A stretch of 64,000 nt of DNA from Laguncularia racemosa (lineage: Eukaryota; Streptophyta; Magnoliopsida; Myrtales; Combretaceae), in NCBI GenBank assembly GCA_037954665.1, contig JBBMOL010000008.1, positions 10,633,559 to 10,697,558 on the forward strand, given 5' to 3'. The position numbers were made by a program, and so were the translations under genes. Each line of letters begins with the position of its first letter. Positions within the stretch are counted from its first letter, which is position 1. This document shows, in pieces, positions 35,476 to 46,313 of this stretch. Below the pieces are notes generated by a model. The model made no database searches. It worked only from the letters and a program-made list of their open reading frames with translations, and was not told the DNA's origin.

Positions 35476-36192
35476 TGATGGGAATTAAACCTTTGGACCT
35501 GGCATTGGGAAGCCTACTTGAACCAAATGGAACCCAGACATTCACATTTTATCTTTATTTATTTTATAGTAATTGTTTTTACATTTTAGTAGGTACATTT
35601 TTGTTAGTTTTTACAAGAGGACGATCAAGTACAATAGCAATTGGTTTGTGAATGGATCACGGTCCATTATGAACCAAATTGAACCTACAAAGACAAGAGG
35701 AACCGACCTTCATTTCATTTACATTTCACTTGAGAAAAACCGGCCATCTTCACTTCTCTTTCATGTGGAGAATCGGTTCTTCAAGTGACTCATAAGACTG
35801 GTTTTTTGACTATTTGGCATTGTTGTAATTTCCTTATTTAGAGTAGGGTATAAATACTTGCTAATTAGGTTTTGTAAGGGACTTTTGACACATCATTTTT
35901 CAGGTATTGAAACAGTGAGGGACACTTCCTTGTGTAAAAACTTTTATCAATTCTCCTAGAATTGTGGTGAGTGGATTTTGATTGTGTTATGTGTAATATC
36001 AACAACATCAAAATCAAACCTAATTCCAACTAGTGTGTAATATTTGATAAGGAATTAGTTCTCCTTTTCTATCTCTTGTTCACATCAAAATTAGGGTTCA
36101 TAATAATTAGGGATCATGCCATTTTTTATTGGTAATTGTTCAATTGAATATTTAATTGCATTGTGAACTTGTAATTAGTCTTAAGCACATCA
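35476..36192 (+). mobile_element. solo LTR of the gag-protease family inside the 5' LTR
   Basis: Begins TGATGGGAATT and ends CACATCA, the TGATG...CATCA ends of the family at 46314-50989. It shares with that family the ACCGGCCA and CGGTTCTTCAAGT words, a TATA box followed by ACTTGC, and the same order of blocks. Flanks CTGTG (left) and TCGTG (right) look like a decayed 5-bp duplication. A diverged subfamily member, shorter than the others. Confidence 0.75.
35849..35856 (+). promoter_or_regulatory. TATA box of the solo LTR
   Basis: TATAAATA followed by CTTGC, the same context as in the other LTRs of this family. The left palindrome arm has decayed here. Confidence 0.55.
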
Positions 36193-37051
36193 TCGTGTGA
36201 GATCACCCTTCCAAGTACAAATAATCTTTGTTGTTACTTGTGATTGTTAAGATAGTTGTGGAACTAGAATAATTTATAATGGATTGAATTAAGCTATTTG
36301 TTGGTTTTAATTGGCTTAACTTAGGAGCCCATAGTGGTAAATCCCTAGGGGTTACACCAATAATCTTTGTGTGACGTTGTCCCTAGTGGAGTCATGTGTT
36401 GAAATGATTTAGGTAAATTTATGGACTTATGGATGTTGGGGCTTGTAGTGGTAGTTCCCAACATTGTACTATGTATTAAGTATATATATATGGTTTAGCG
36501 AGGTCATGAGTACCCTTTTGTTGTTCTATGGAATAAATGAAATAATAACCTATTGTATGATTGTTGATATTTGCATTTATGCATGTGAGTTAATCTATGC
36601 TTAATCATGCGCATGTATTTGTAGGTTATACGTACTAGGCATTAACTCACCCTTTAGGAATAATTTTTTTTTAGGTGTATGTACATATGAATATGTTTCT
36701 TAACACATATTTGGGATAGAGATGACATAGATTACTTTTACTACTATGATGACTAAGTGAAGATTATCATCTAATGACTTTTGAACATTGATGGGACTTA
36801 TTTTAATTTTAGAGGATTTAAGTATTTGGAATAGTTCAAATCTAGAGTGTTTTGAATTTGAAGAAGTACATAGATTATGATGGGACTTAATTGAGTCATT
36901 TATTTACATTGTCAAATGTTTATTTGGATTGTGATTAATAGGTATTGTAGATTTTATGATATAGAGTAGTTAAGAGCTTTAACGTGTCTTTACCTTGTAA
37001 AGACACATGGTAGGTTGTGGGGTACTGGGTTCTGAGGTGTTACAACTTAAA

Positions 37052-37068
37052 TGGTATCAGAGCTTAGG
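37052..37068 (+). other. primer binding site of chromovirus 1
   Basis: TGGTATCAGAGCTTAGG lies 7 bp after the 5' LTR, a full match to the plant initiator-Met-type site TGGTATCAGAGC. Confidence 0.9.
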
Positions 37069-37399
37069 TTTGATGATCCTTAGGAACTAGGTAATGATAG
37101 ATAGGTATAGGTTTCAATAGTAAAAAGTAAGCTGTGATCTTTAGATGAATTAGGCATTGAATCTATAAGATGGTGAGATTTGAGGAGAGTAGGAGAAATT
37201 ATAGGTTGATTATTTTTGTTTAGTAATTTATTTTACTTTAATTATTATTTTTAAATGTAGTTCTTTTAATTTTTATGTTATTCATATATAAGTATACAAT
37301 TTTGTGTAGGTGTATATATGTATATACAAGTGTATAATAATACTAACTTTTGAATTGACACTAACTCTCGAGTCTATTTGGTTGTCTTCTCTCAAACAA

Positions 37400-38480
37400 A
37401 TTCCCTCCAAAAAGAATTACTAGGTTAGGATCATTAAGAGGTATAGGGCATGGTAACCTAGATGAAGGGAATCCCAATGGTTAGCAACCACAAATGGGAC
37501 AAGGTCAAGTTATAGACTAGATTGCCTAATTTTTGCAAACTGTGAATAACTTAATAGGGTTGTTAACACAACATAACAAGCACAAAATGCCCCATAGAAC
37601 AGAGCTGCAGAGGAATGAATTAGTTTAGATTAGTTTATTCGAGTGGCAAAGGGGTTAACCCCGAAGTTGATGACCCAATTGAAGTAGAGAATTGGATGTA
37701 AGAAATTGTGAAGACCTTTGCTACCTTCTGAGTTCCAAAAGATAGGAAGGTAGATTATGTTACGTTTATGTTGAAAGAGATTGCAGCTAGTTGGTGGGCA
37801 ATAGTTCCCAAGCTGGCAGGAGAAGGTGTGAATTGGAGGAGGTTTAGAGAGCTATTTTATCAGAGATATTTCCTTAACAATACCAAGGATAGAATGGAAA
37901 ATGAATACTATAATTATGAATAAGGGAAGAGAATGGTAGAGGAATATGAGGTAAAATTGAATCGCCTAATGTAGTTTTTGCCTATAGAGGCCCGTATTGA
38001 TGACGGGTTTAAGGTAAGGAGATTTGTGAGGGGGTTAAAGCTAAATCTCCCACATAAAGTTGGATCTTTCCAATTGACCACAGATGCTAGAATGGTTGAT
38101 AAGGCAAAATTTTTGGAGCAAAGTAGAAGAAGGATGGAGGAGCAACTTAACCACAAGTTAGGACTAGCCTGGGGTAAGAGACTAGCCTCTAGTGTGATGG
38201 TCCTTCCTCTACATACTTGATTAATACCTTTAGCACTTCCTTTAACCGCCCTTGCAATCAAATGCACTAGGTGCTATAGGCCTCATGAATCAATGGACTA
38301 TAGATGGCCGGAGAGTGCTTATTTGTCTTACGGGAAAATAGGACATAAAAGCCAAAATTTCCATGAGAGGTTAGTCCCACTAGTATTCTGCCATGTGTGT
38401 AAACAGAGGGGATGCAAGGTAGTCAACTTTACTCAAGGTCAAGAAGGAAATCAAATAGCCTTAGCTCAATAGGCAAGAAG
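37400..38480 (+). pseudogene. gag of chromovirus 1, broken
   Basis: The start aligns with chromovirus 3 gag at 57131, but ATG is ATT. Conserved parts: KTFATF then VPKDRKVDYVTFMLKEIAA (37710-37790), NWRRFRELFYQRYF (37830-37870), MVEEYEVKLNRL (37930-37970), and the open piece 37978-38217 with DDGFKVRRFVRGLKLNLP. The zinc-knuckle area (38270-38440) reads RCYRPHES and GKIGHKSQNF, then FCHVCKQRGCKVVNF. Both knuckles have lost ligands. Several in-frame stops. Confidence 0.85.
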
Positions 38481-38589
38481 ACCTCTAGTAAAGGTATAGG
38501 CTGGTAGGCTATAGTTAAGAGGCCCTAGACAACGTGCTCCCACTAAGGTGTTTACACTTTAGCAACAGCAGCATTAGGACCTTCCAAAT

Positions 38590-38880
38590 ATGGACACAAT
38601 TGCAGGTACACTTCAAGTACATGCCTGTAATGCCTATGTCTTATTCGATATTGGTGCCTTTATTTCCTATGTGTCTGAATTGTTTGTACATGAGTGTGAG
38701 TTGACTTCTAAATGTATAGATGATCATTTGACTATTAGTACTTCCTTGGGAGTTGGAGGGACTTTAGATAGAATCTACAAAACAGTAAGAGTAGAGATAC
38801 AAGGTAGGGTAATGTTAGAAAATCTATTGATTATGGAGATGGTGGAGTTTGGAATAATCTTAGGAGTCAACTAGTAGTTA
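38590..38880 (+). pseudogene. aspartic protease of chromovirus 1
   Basis: A 94-codon open piece reading AYVLFDIGAFISYVS and ending MEMVEFGIILGVN before a stop. The active-site triad DTGA appears as DIGA and the second conserved block (ILGxxW) is cut by a stop, so it would not work. Confidence 0.82.
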
Positions 38881-39049
38881 GAATACCATATTACCATTGA
38901 TTGCTATAACATGGTGGTACATTTCAATACAATTGAAAGAGATTCCTTTGAGTTTAAGTTACAAACATAAAGACTAATAGGATTACCCACTTATGTGTTG
39001 TGGGGAAAGAGTATTTTGGCTGTTATGATAATTGAGGCCAATGAAGTAA

Positions 39050-39640
39050 TGAAATTGGGGTTTATGTCAATAGTGAGGAAATTCCCAAATGTCTTTCTAG
39101 AAGACCTTCTTAGTTTACCCCTAGCTAGGGAGATCGAGTTCAGTATTGATTTAGTATAAGGTATTGTACCAATATTGAAACCGGTATACACGATGGAGTC
39201 GGTTGAGTTAGAAGAATTGAAGAAACAGTTACAAGATCTACAAGATAAAGTTTTCATAAGACCTAGTACATCTCCTTGGGGTGCATTAGTCCTTTTTGCT
39301 AAGAAGAAGGATGGAAGCATGAGATTGTGCATTAATTGGAAAGAATTTAACCATGTCACCATAAAGAACAAGTATCATCTCCCCAAGATAGATGACCTAG
39401 TTGACCAGTTACAAGGAGCTTAGGTATTCTCTAAGATTGACCTAAGATCAAGATACTATCAACTGGGGATTAAGGAAGAGGATATCTAGAAGATAGCCTT
39501 TAGGACATAATATGGGCATTTTGAGTTTTTGGTGATGGCTTTTGCTTTAACTAATATACCTACAACTTTTATGAATTTAATGAATAGTGTGTTTAAGGAC
39601 TTCTTGAATAAGTTTGTGAACTTAATGTGAGGTTTGATTG
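39050..39640 (+). pseudogene. reverse transcriptase of chromovirus 1, palm deleted
   Basis: Reads VELEELKKQLQDLQDKVFIR and SPWGALVLFAKKKDGSMRLC, then KNKYHLPKIDDLVDQLQGA, FSKIDLRSRYYQLGIKEED and FEFLVMAFALTN. After LNKFVN (about 39620) it passes straight into RNase H sequence (FDWDDKCEASFQK-like, 39630-39670). Compared with 59400-61020, the segment with the F(I/V)DD catalytic box, thumb and connection (several hundred bp) is missing. Confidence 0.85.
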
Positions 39641-40113
39641 GGATGATAAGTGTGAAGCTAGTTTCCAAAAACTTAAGGAGAAGCTTATATTAGCACTAAT
39701 TCTAACACTACCCAAGAGTGGGGAAGAATTCACTATTTATGGTGACGCTTTAGCCTAAGGGCTAGGTTATGTTTTGATGCAAGATGGGTAGGTCATAACA
39801 TATGCATCTTGTCAACTAAAACCATATGAGAGGAATTACTCAACTCGTGACTTGGAGTTGGTAGCAGTAGTACTAGCACTAAAACTGTGGAGACATTACT
39901 TATATGGGAAGAAATGCAAAATTTTCACTAATCACAAAAGTTTAAAGTATATCTTCACACAAAAGGAGTTGAACATGCACCAAAGGAGATGGTTAGAGTA
40001 AATTAAAGATTATGATTTTGAAATCCAATACCATTTAAGAAAAGAAAATGTGGTGGTAGATGTCCTTGGTAGAAAGAAACAACGTAATCTTGCTACTTTA
40101 ATTGATTCACAAT
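39641..40113 (+). pseudogene. RNase H of chromovirus 1
   Basis: Reads EEFTIYGDALA, GYVLMQDG, VITYASCQLKPYERNYSTRD, LELVAVVLALKLWRHYLYGK, FTNHKSLKYIFTQKELNMHQ, ending VVVDVLGRKKQRNLATLID. The order and motifs are those of gypsy RNase H; ITYAS, DLELVAVV and the final ADxLSR-like block are recognisable, with Ala to Val and Ser to Gly changes. Confidence 0.85.
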
Positions 40114-40129
40114 GAGAATTGTTGGATGA

Positions 40130-41640
40130 CATACGTAGATTGGAATAGGATATTTTAACTCAAGAAGTTGGAGTGAAGATGGGCATTTTACAAATATAAC
40201 CGACTCTATTGGATAGAATTAAGACTATACAAGTAGAGGATGTGGACATTCAAGTAACCAAGAACAGATTGGAAAAAGGCAAGGCTCCTGAATTTAATGT
40301 TGACATAGGTGGGGTCTTAAGGTATGGAACATGATTGTGCATGCTAGGAATTAGGGTGGGGGGGAGGTGGTTGTAAAACTCAAGAAATGAATCATGAAAG
40401 AGGCACACTACTTAAGTTATATAATCCATCATGGAAACATTAAGATGCATGAAGACTTGAAGAGTCATTACTAGTAGAAGAACAAGAAATGAGAGATAGC
40501 TAAGTATGTAGCAAGGTATCTCACTTGTCAGCATATTTGAATTGAATATTAGAGGCTAGCTGGAGAATTGCAACCTCTCCTAGTACCTAAGTGGAAATAG
40601 GAACATATGATGATGGATTTTGTTATGAACCTCTCAAGAACTAAAGAGAAACAAGATGCAACATGGGTAATAGTAAATTGTTTAACCAAGTCTGCTCACT
40701 TTTTGCCTATCAAAGTGGGATATAAACTAGAGAAATTAGCCAAAATGTACATATAAGAAATAGTAAGGTTACATGGAGTGCCAATAACAATTACCTCTGA
40801 TAGAGATACATGGTTTGTAAGTAGATTTTGAAATAGCTTACATAAAGCTTTAGTTACAAAACTACAATTCATTATTGCATTCAATCCTCTAATGGTTAGA
40901 CAATCTGAGAAGTGCATCAAAATCTTAGAGGATCTACTTAGAGCTTATGTACTAGACTTTAGAGGTAACTAGAATGAGCCATACCTTTAGTTGAGTTTGT
41001 CTACAATAATAGCTATCAGAAAACCATCTAAATGGCTCCTTATGAACCTTTATACAAAAGAAAATGTGAATCCCCTTTACATTGGGATGAAGTAGGGGAA
41101 AGACAGATGTTAGGATTGGAGTTGGTCTAAGAGGTTGTGGGATAGAGAATATAAACAACTTAGAGTTGAGAAAAGAGTTATGCTGATAAGAGCCGATGCC
41201 CTAAAGAATTCCAAGTTGCAAATAAGGTACTATTAAAGGTTTCCACAACTAAAGGGGTGATCGGGTTTAGTCTAAGAGGTAAGTTAAATCTAAGATATAT
41301 GAGTCCATTTGAAATTCTAGAAAGGATTAGCAATATAGCTTATAGGTTAGCTCTACCTCCAAGTTTGGTTAGGGCACATGATGTATTTTATGTATTAATG
41401 TTGAAAAAGTTAGTGCCAAATTCAGATTAAATAGTGGCTTTAGAGCCTTTAAATGCACAACAAAATTTATCCTCTATTGAAAGATCGGTAAGAATTGTGG
41501 GCACTAAGGAACAAATGTTAAGGAGTAAAGTGATTTCCTATGTCAAGGTACAATGGACAAATTAGATTCAATGTGAAGCGGTGTGAGAAGTAGAAGAAGA
41601 TATGCGAAGGAAACATCCATAACTTTTTCTACACTTAGGT
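40130..41640 (+). pseudogene. integrase and chromodomain-like tail of chromovirus 1
   Basis: Parts across several frames: EAHYLSYIIHHGNIKM-like zinc region with IAKYVARYLTCQH (40400-40540), RLAGELQPLLVPKW and MDFVMNLSRTKEKQDATWVI (40560-40680), KSAHFLPIKVGYKLEKLAKM, HGVPITITSDRDTWF (40770-40820), and a C-terminal SPFEILERI-like block near 41300. The last ~150 bp before the polypurine tract read LRSKVISYVKVQWTN and EDMRRKHP, the chromodomain-like motif of chromoviruses. Many stops and shifts. Confidence 0.85.
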
Positions 41641-41664
41641 AACTCTTGGGATGAAAGTTTTTAT

Positions 41665-41706
41665 AAAGAAGGGAGGGGGGGAGGGGGGAAAGGGGGTGGG
41701 GGAGAA
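41665..41706 (+). other. expanded G-rich polypurine tract of chromovirus 1
   Basis: A 42-bp purine run with one T, ending GGAGAA directly before the 3' LTR. It has at least four G-tracts of three or more, fitting a G-quadruplex motif, and is much longer than the tracts of chromoviruses 2 and 3. Confidence 0.85.
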
Positions 41707-43507
41707 TGCAAAATACATGTTTAATATATATATTTATTAAATATTATTATAATTGGAACCATGGTTATATATGTAAGTATCTTAAAGATATAGGAGTAAT
41801 TTGGTCTTTTTATGGCCAAGATATATAAGTTCCATTTGAACTAGTGCTCCTCTTTTTACCATTTGCGCAGCAGCAAAGAAAGATACAATGTTAGAGACCC
41901 TCAAGGTGACCTAAGTAACACCCACCAAAATCAATCCAGTTTCATCAGGTAAGGTTTCTAATAATCAAGATGTTTGTTTCTAATGATGGAATTGTGGATT
42001 TAAGTAAAATTTAAGGCTTGTTGTTAGAATTCAGAATAAAGAATAAAACAAAATGAGCATAGGATCAAGTGAATTGAGGAATCAAACCACAAATTAAAAT
42101 AAGTTAGTGCATCAATCCATATAAAGTAATAGATTAACAAATTTTTAGGGTTCAATTAGACTTAGAATCATATAAAGTAAGTTGAGGAATAAATTAAAGA
42201 AGAGAAAAAATGGTTCACATAGAACCGTGTAGTATAAGTCAAGTATATGCTCATATACCTGCCTATGTAGAAATACGAATGTCTATAGAAAGGTACACGG
42301 ACAAAGGACATGATTGTGTACTTGGGTGTGTCAAATTATGAAAATACATAGAAAAGCACATGGTCGTGTACCTAACCATGCTAAAGTATGATTGTGTACC
42401 TAGAGAAATTGTTTTACTTAATTTATTTTCTCCCTATTCGAATTTTTGTTCAACCTAAACAGCTTGCATAATCCTAGAATTTCCAACAAAGTAAGAAAAG
42501 TGATCCTATAACGATTAAGTGAATAGAATTGAGTAACTTAGACAATACTTAGACTAGTACTAAGAGTGAAATCTTTACATTTCTTTAGATTATAGTTTAG
42601 TAGTTAACCAAAGACAAGTCGTGCATAAGACCGCCCTTTCTGGTATGTGCAATCTTTGTTATTACTTGTGATTGTTAAGGTAGTTGTGGAACTAGAATAA
42701 TTTATAATGGACTGAATTAAGTTGCTTGTTGGTTGTGCTTGGCTTGATCTAGGGGCTTAGTGGTAGATCCTTAGGGGGCATCCTAATGATATTTGTTTGA
42801 TGCTGTCCTTAGTGGAGTCATGTATTGAAATAATCCGGGTAAATTTAGGGACTCACGGGAATTAGGGTTCGTAGTGGCAGTTCCCAACATTCTACTATAT
42901 ATTAAGTATATATATATATATGGTTTGGTGGGGTCACGAGTACCCTTTTGTTGTTCAACGGACTAAATGAAATAATAACTTGTTGTATGATTATTGATAT
43001 CTATATTTATGCATGTGACTTAATCTTTGCTTGATCATGTGCATGTGTTTGTGGATTATACATACTAGGCATTAACTCACTCTTCGGGGATCATTTTTTT
43101 TATTTGCAAGTACAGTCGAATACATTTCTTATGATGAGGAGTAGGGATGTATGTTCGGGATGGGGTTAGCGTAGCTTACTTTTACTACTATGATGACTAA
43201 GTAAAGATTATCATCTGAAGCCTTTTGAACATTGATGGGACTTATTTTGATTTTGGAGGATTTGAGTATTTACAATAGTTGATATCTAGAGTATTTTGAA
43301 TTGATGTGTCAAGAGCTCTTTGAAGAAGTATGCATATTGTCAATGGGATCTAATTGAGTCATTTATTTACATTGTCAAATGTTTATCTTGATTGTGATTA
43401 ATAGGTATTTTAGATTTTATGGTATAGAGTGGTTAGGAGCCTTAACATGTCTTTACTTTATAAGGACATATGGTAGGTTGTATTATCCTAGGTTCTAGGA
43501 TGTTATA
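41707..43507 (+). repeat. 3' LTR of chromovirus 1
   Basis: Starts TGCAAAATACATG and ends GATGTTATA (CA mutated to TA), followed by the GTAGG duplication. It is collinear with 34553-37044 except for the 717-bp solo LTR. Contains a tatatatata run near 42906. Confidence 0.92.
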
Positions 43508-43512
43508 GTAGG
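43508..43512. other. right target site duplication GTAGG
   Basis: Exact copy of 34548-34552 on the other side of chromovirus 1. Confidence 0.93.
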
Positions 43513-44580
43513 TTTTTCAAATACCATCTTTGGAGATGGGATGGGGAAATTGTCCCCATGAAAAATGAAGTTCGAATTAGAATACAAATACTAAAACTAA
43601 TACAAACATATATTGCTAAGTAAATTTGGTCAGCATCACAATATAGAGGTGGAGCTATTTTGACTTCCATTTTGGTTATCGAGATCTGAAAGGTCCAACT
43701 CAAAAAACGTTGAGTAGAGAGTTCTTACACATTGTTTAGATTCCTCATCATTTACCATGAATGGGATATTCACCTTATGAAGTTTATTGAGGGATATAAC
43801 ATATAGATCTAAGAAGCTTAAAAAGTATAAGAAATGCCTTTGATGTCCCTTGGGAGATCATTTGTACATTGACACTATTTTTTCTAAGAACATGAAATGC
43901 CTTATCTATGACAATCTCTAAACATTCCTAACAAGTGAAATAATTGATCTGTGCTAGAGTAGATTAACAACTGCAATTTTCTCAAGTGCTTCCACAACAT
44001 GGTAAAGCTCTTTCTCAAATAATTCTCGGCTCCATAACTTTGATGGATCCAATGTCAGGGAAATACTGGTTTCATTAATAGCCACATTGTCTATAGATAT
44101 CTTCAAATATCGAGACACCTTTGCAACGAAATCAAATCGACCAAGCATATGAGTGCTAACGATATCAAACATTATAATATTTTGCTTTAAAACAATGCGA
44201 GTAAAATCTGTCTTGCTCATGTATCTTGTCTTGGTTATGAGAGTAGCTAGAGCATTTCGCTTATAGGATTTTTTTAACCCTTCCAAGAATATCCCCTTCA
44301 CTGAATGGTCTCATACATTGAGGATGGAGGACCCATACCCCAAAATAAGCAAGTTCAGCATCTTCAAATCAAATTCGTACCGGATAAAGTCGCAAAATTT
44401 CCGATATTGCAGGATTAATTGTGAAGTCAAATATCATATCATGCTCAAATTTTTAATATTAGAGATTGTAGATTTAGTAGCATATTAAATCATGTCTTTT
44501 GATTAATAATCTAAAATCAGCTATAATTCATTTCATATGCATAAGTCACCAAAACGGATTAAATGTTTAATTATCACTAA
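43513..44580 (-). pseudogene. DRB4-like pseudogene, copy Y, 5' part of exon 2 and intron
   Basis: 44395-44580 is collinear with copy X intron 33447-33600. The exon start (minus, about 44394-44373) reads YRKFCDFI, matching copy X YLEFYKSVL. The exon continues only at about 43535-43508 with KMVFEKP. Between lies an aspartate kinase fragment. The pseudogene is cut at 44581 by a second chromovirus LTR. Confidence 0.65.
43683..44372 (-). pseudogene. aspartate kinase C-terminal fragment inside the DRB4-like exon
   Basis: Minus-strand reading: EDAELAYFG then VLHPQCMRP, ATLITKTRYMSK, IVLKQNIIMFDIVSTHMLG (44301 on), ISLTLDPSKLWSRELFEKEL, HVVEALEKIAVVNLL (to 43954), then KAFHVLRKNSVNVQMISQGT and KVNIPFMVNDEESKQCVRTL ending FFELDLSD near 43690. 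This is the ACT-domain regulatory half of plant monofunctional aspartate kinase, a plastid enzyme at the head of Lys/Thr/Met synthesis. About 150 codons run without an obvious intron; a 64-nt insert between SQGTSK and KVNIP may be an intron remnant. The kinase domain is absent and stops are present, so it is not functional. Confidence 0.85.
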
Positions 44581-46308
44581 TGTAATGCTCCAAAACTTGA
44601 AAGCACTACAACCCACCATGTGTTACTATTGGGTAGTAACACGCTAAGGCTTTCTATTACCCTTACTACTTCAAACTTGTTTAACCCCATCATGCATAAA
44701 ATATTTGTAACTCTAATGATATACATGAATGACACATAAGTGAGTCATTTTAATCATTTTTAATTAAAGATATCCACAAACTTCAACTCAATTATACTTT
44801 TTAAACTTCCATTCTAAAAATAAATAAATAAGTGGTCAAGAGTAAAAATATCTAAACTGACTCTAGACTCTCAATTCAACATTTTCAAAATTTTCAATAT
44901 TCTTTCAGATACTCTTTCACTGCTCATCTCCATAATAATATTGGTAATCTCCCTCATTCTCATCTTGGTAATGATAACATATGTTTCCATACTCTTCATA
45001 CACAACATATTCATCATATCCACTTACAGTTGAAAAAGAAGTAGGATAAGCCTAAGCCTAATACATGAGTACTACATAAACATGCGTGTGCTACATTAAC
45101 CACAATACAAACACACATAAAAACGACAAATATACATATCACAATCATCACATTATTTATCTTCAATTTAGCCAAACAAAAAAATCATGAGGGTACTCAT
45201 GACCCTGCTACACTATATAATACTATATATATACATATATATATATTCTTAGGATGGGAATTGCCACTGCAAGCTCCATCTAACCCTAAATCTACCCTAG
45301 ATCATTTTGGTATAAGACTCCACTAGAGACAACGTTGTATACCAATCATTAGGGTGCTCCATAGGGATCTACCACTACGGACCCTTAAGTTGAGCCAAAC
45401 ACAAGCAACATACGCATTTTGGTTAGATAGCTTTTAAATTCCTCAAACTACACTTTCAAATATGATCAACAAGCAAGTTAAGCACATACTAGGAGTAGTG
45501 GTCCCACAGCTAGTTTTTATGTAACTATCAATTGTATAATAACTTGTCAATTATTAAAGACTAAGTTTAGTAGTACCCTATGACATAATCTAAGTTTACT
45601 AAATGGTTAATCATTATCTAGTTGTATATTTCTCTTCTCCAATGTGTTATTGTGCATGAATCCTGGCTTAAAATTGTAGAAAAATAAAATAAAAGTAAAA
45701 TATGGGTGTCATAAAACAACACGATCATGTATGTAGCCGTATAGATGAACATGGTTTTAAACACGATCGTGTGAATGATCATGTACTTTTTTGTGCACGA
45801 AGCCCTTCCAACACACCCAAGTACATGGTCATGTACTTAAACATAGGCAAGTCCATGTACCATGACATGTACCCCTTATAACACTAAAGTCCCATCTCTA
45901 CTTAACACAGTAAAGGTACACATCTGTGCACCTAACCATGTACCCTCTTGTTTCAAAAATCTTCCTCTTCCTCTTATCTAATTAACTCCCTAACCCTAAT
46001 TTTTGTGAATCCAAATTAAATTGTAAATTCTACAATGTTATACGAAATATGAACACTTACTTGCTTTGATTTGTGATTGGGCTCCTTAGATTACTTAGTC
46101 CCACATTATACTTGTTTCGTCTCACCCCTTGTTCCAAATTCTAACAACATAACACTAAAATTATTTAGACCTACAAATCTAGAATTGGCAATGGATATTT
46201 TAATGATCAAAGCCCTTATGTAGTGAAAGTGGATTGATTTTGTACAATTATTTTAAGCTTTCCTACGTGTGTTTGAGAGTGCTTCTATGTTCTCAATTGT
46301 GCAAATGG

Positions 46309-46313
46309 GAAAA
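46309..46313. other. left target site duplication GAAAA
   Basis: GAAAA before the left LTR and again at 50990-50994 after the right LTR. Removing the insertion restores the order seen in the chromovirus 1 LTR near 41860 (read on the other strand). Confidence 0.8.

Larger units (their letters stand above)
34553..37044 (+). repeat. 5' LTR of chromovirus 1
   Basis: Starts TGTAAAATAC, ends GGTGTTACA; 2492 bp against 1801 bp for the 3' LTR. The difference is a 717-bp block (35476-36192) absent from the 3' LTR and from the related LTR at 44581. The upstream half has inverted GTACAC/GTGTAC words (35040-35250). Confidence 0.93.
34553..43507 (+). mobile_element. chromovirus 1 (Del/Tekay-like Ty3/gypsy), full-length but dead
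   Basis: Complete layout: LTR, primer site, gag, protease, RT, RNase H, integrase with chromodomain-like tail, polypurine tract, LTR, all between perfect GTAGG duplications. It sits in exon 2 of a DRB4-like pseudogene. Every coding domain has stops and the RT catalytic part is deleted. The 5' LTR carries a further solo-LTR insertion. Clade naming (Del/Tekay) rests on the domain order, the C-terminal tail and the tRNA-Met primer site, not on a tree. Confidence 0.93.

Noticed and set aside
37914..38267. 117-codon minus-strand frame
   Set aside because: Antisense shadow of the chromovirus 1 gag on the plus strand.
38991..39371. 126-codon minus-strand frame
   Set aside because: Antisense shadow of the chromovirus 1 RT region.
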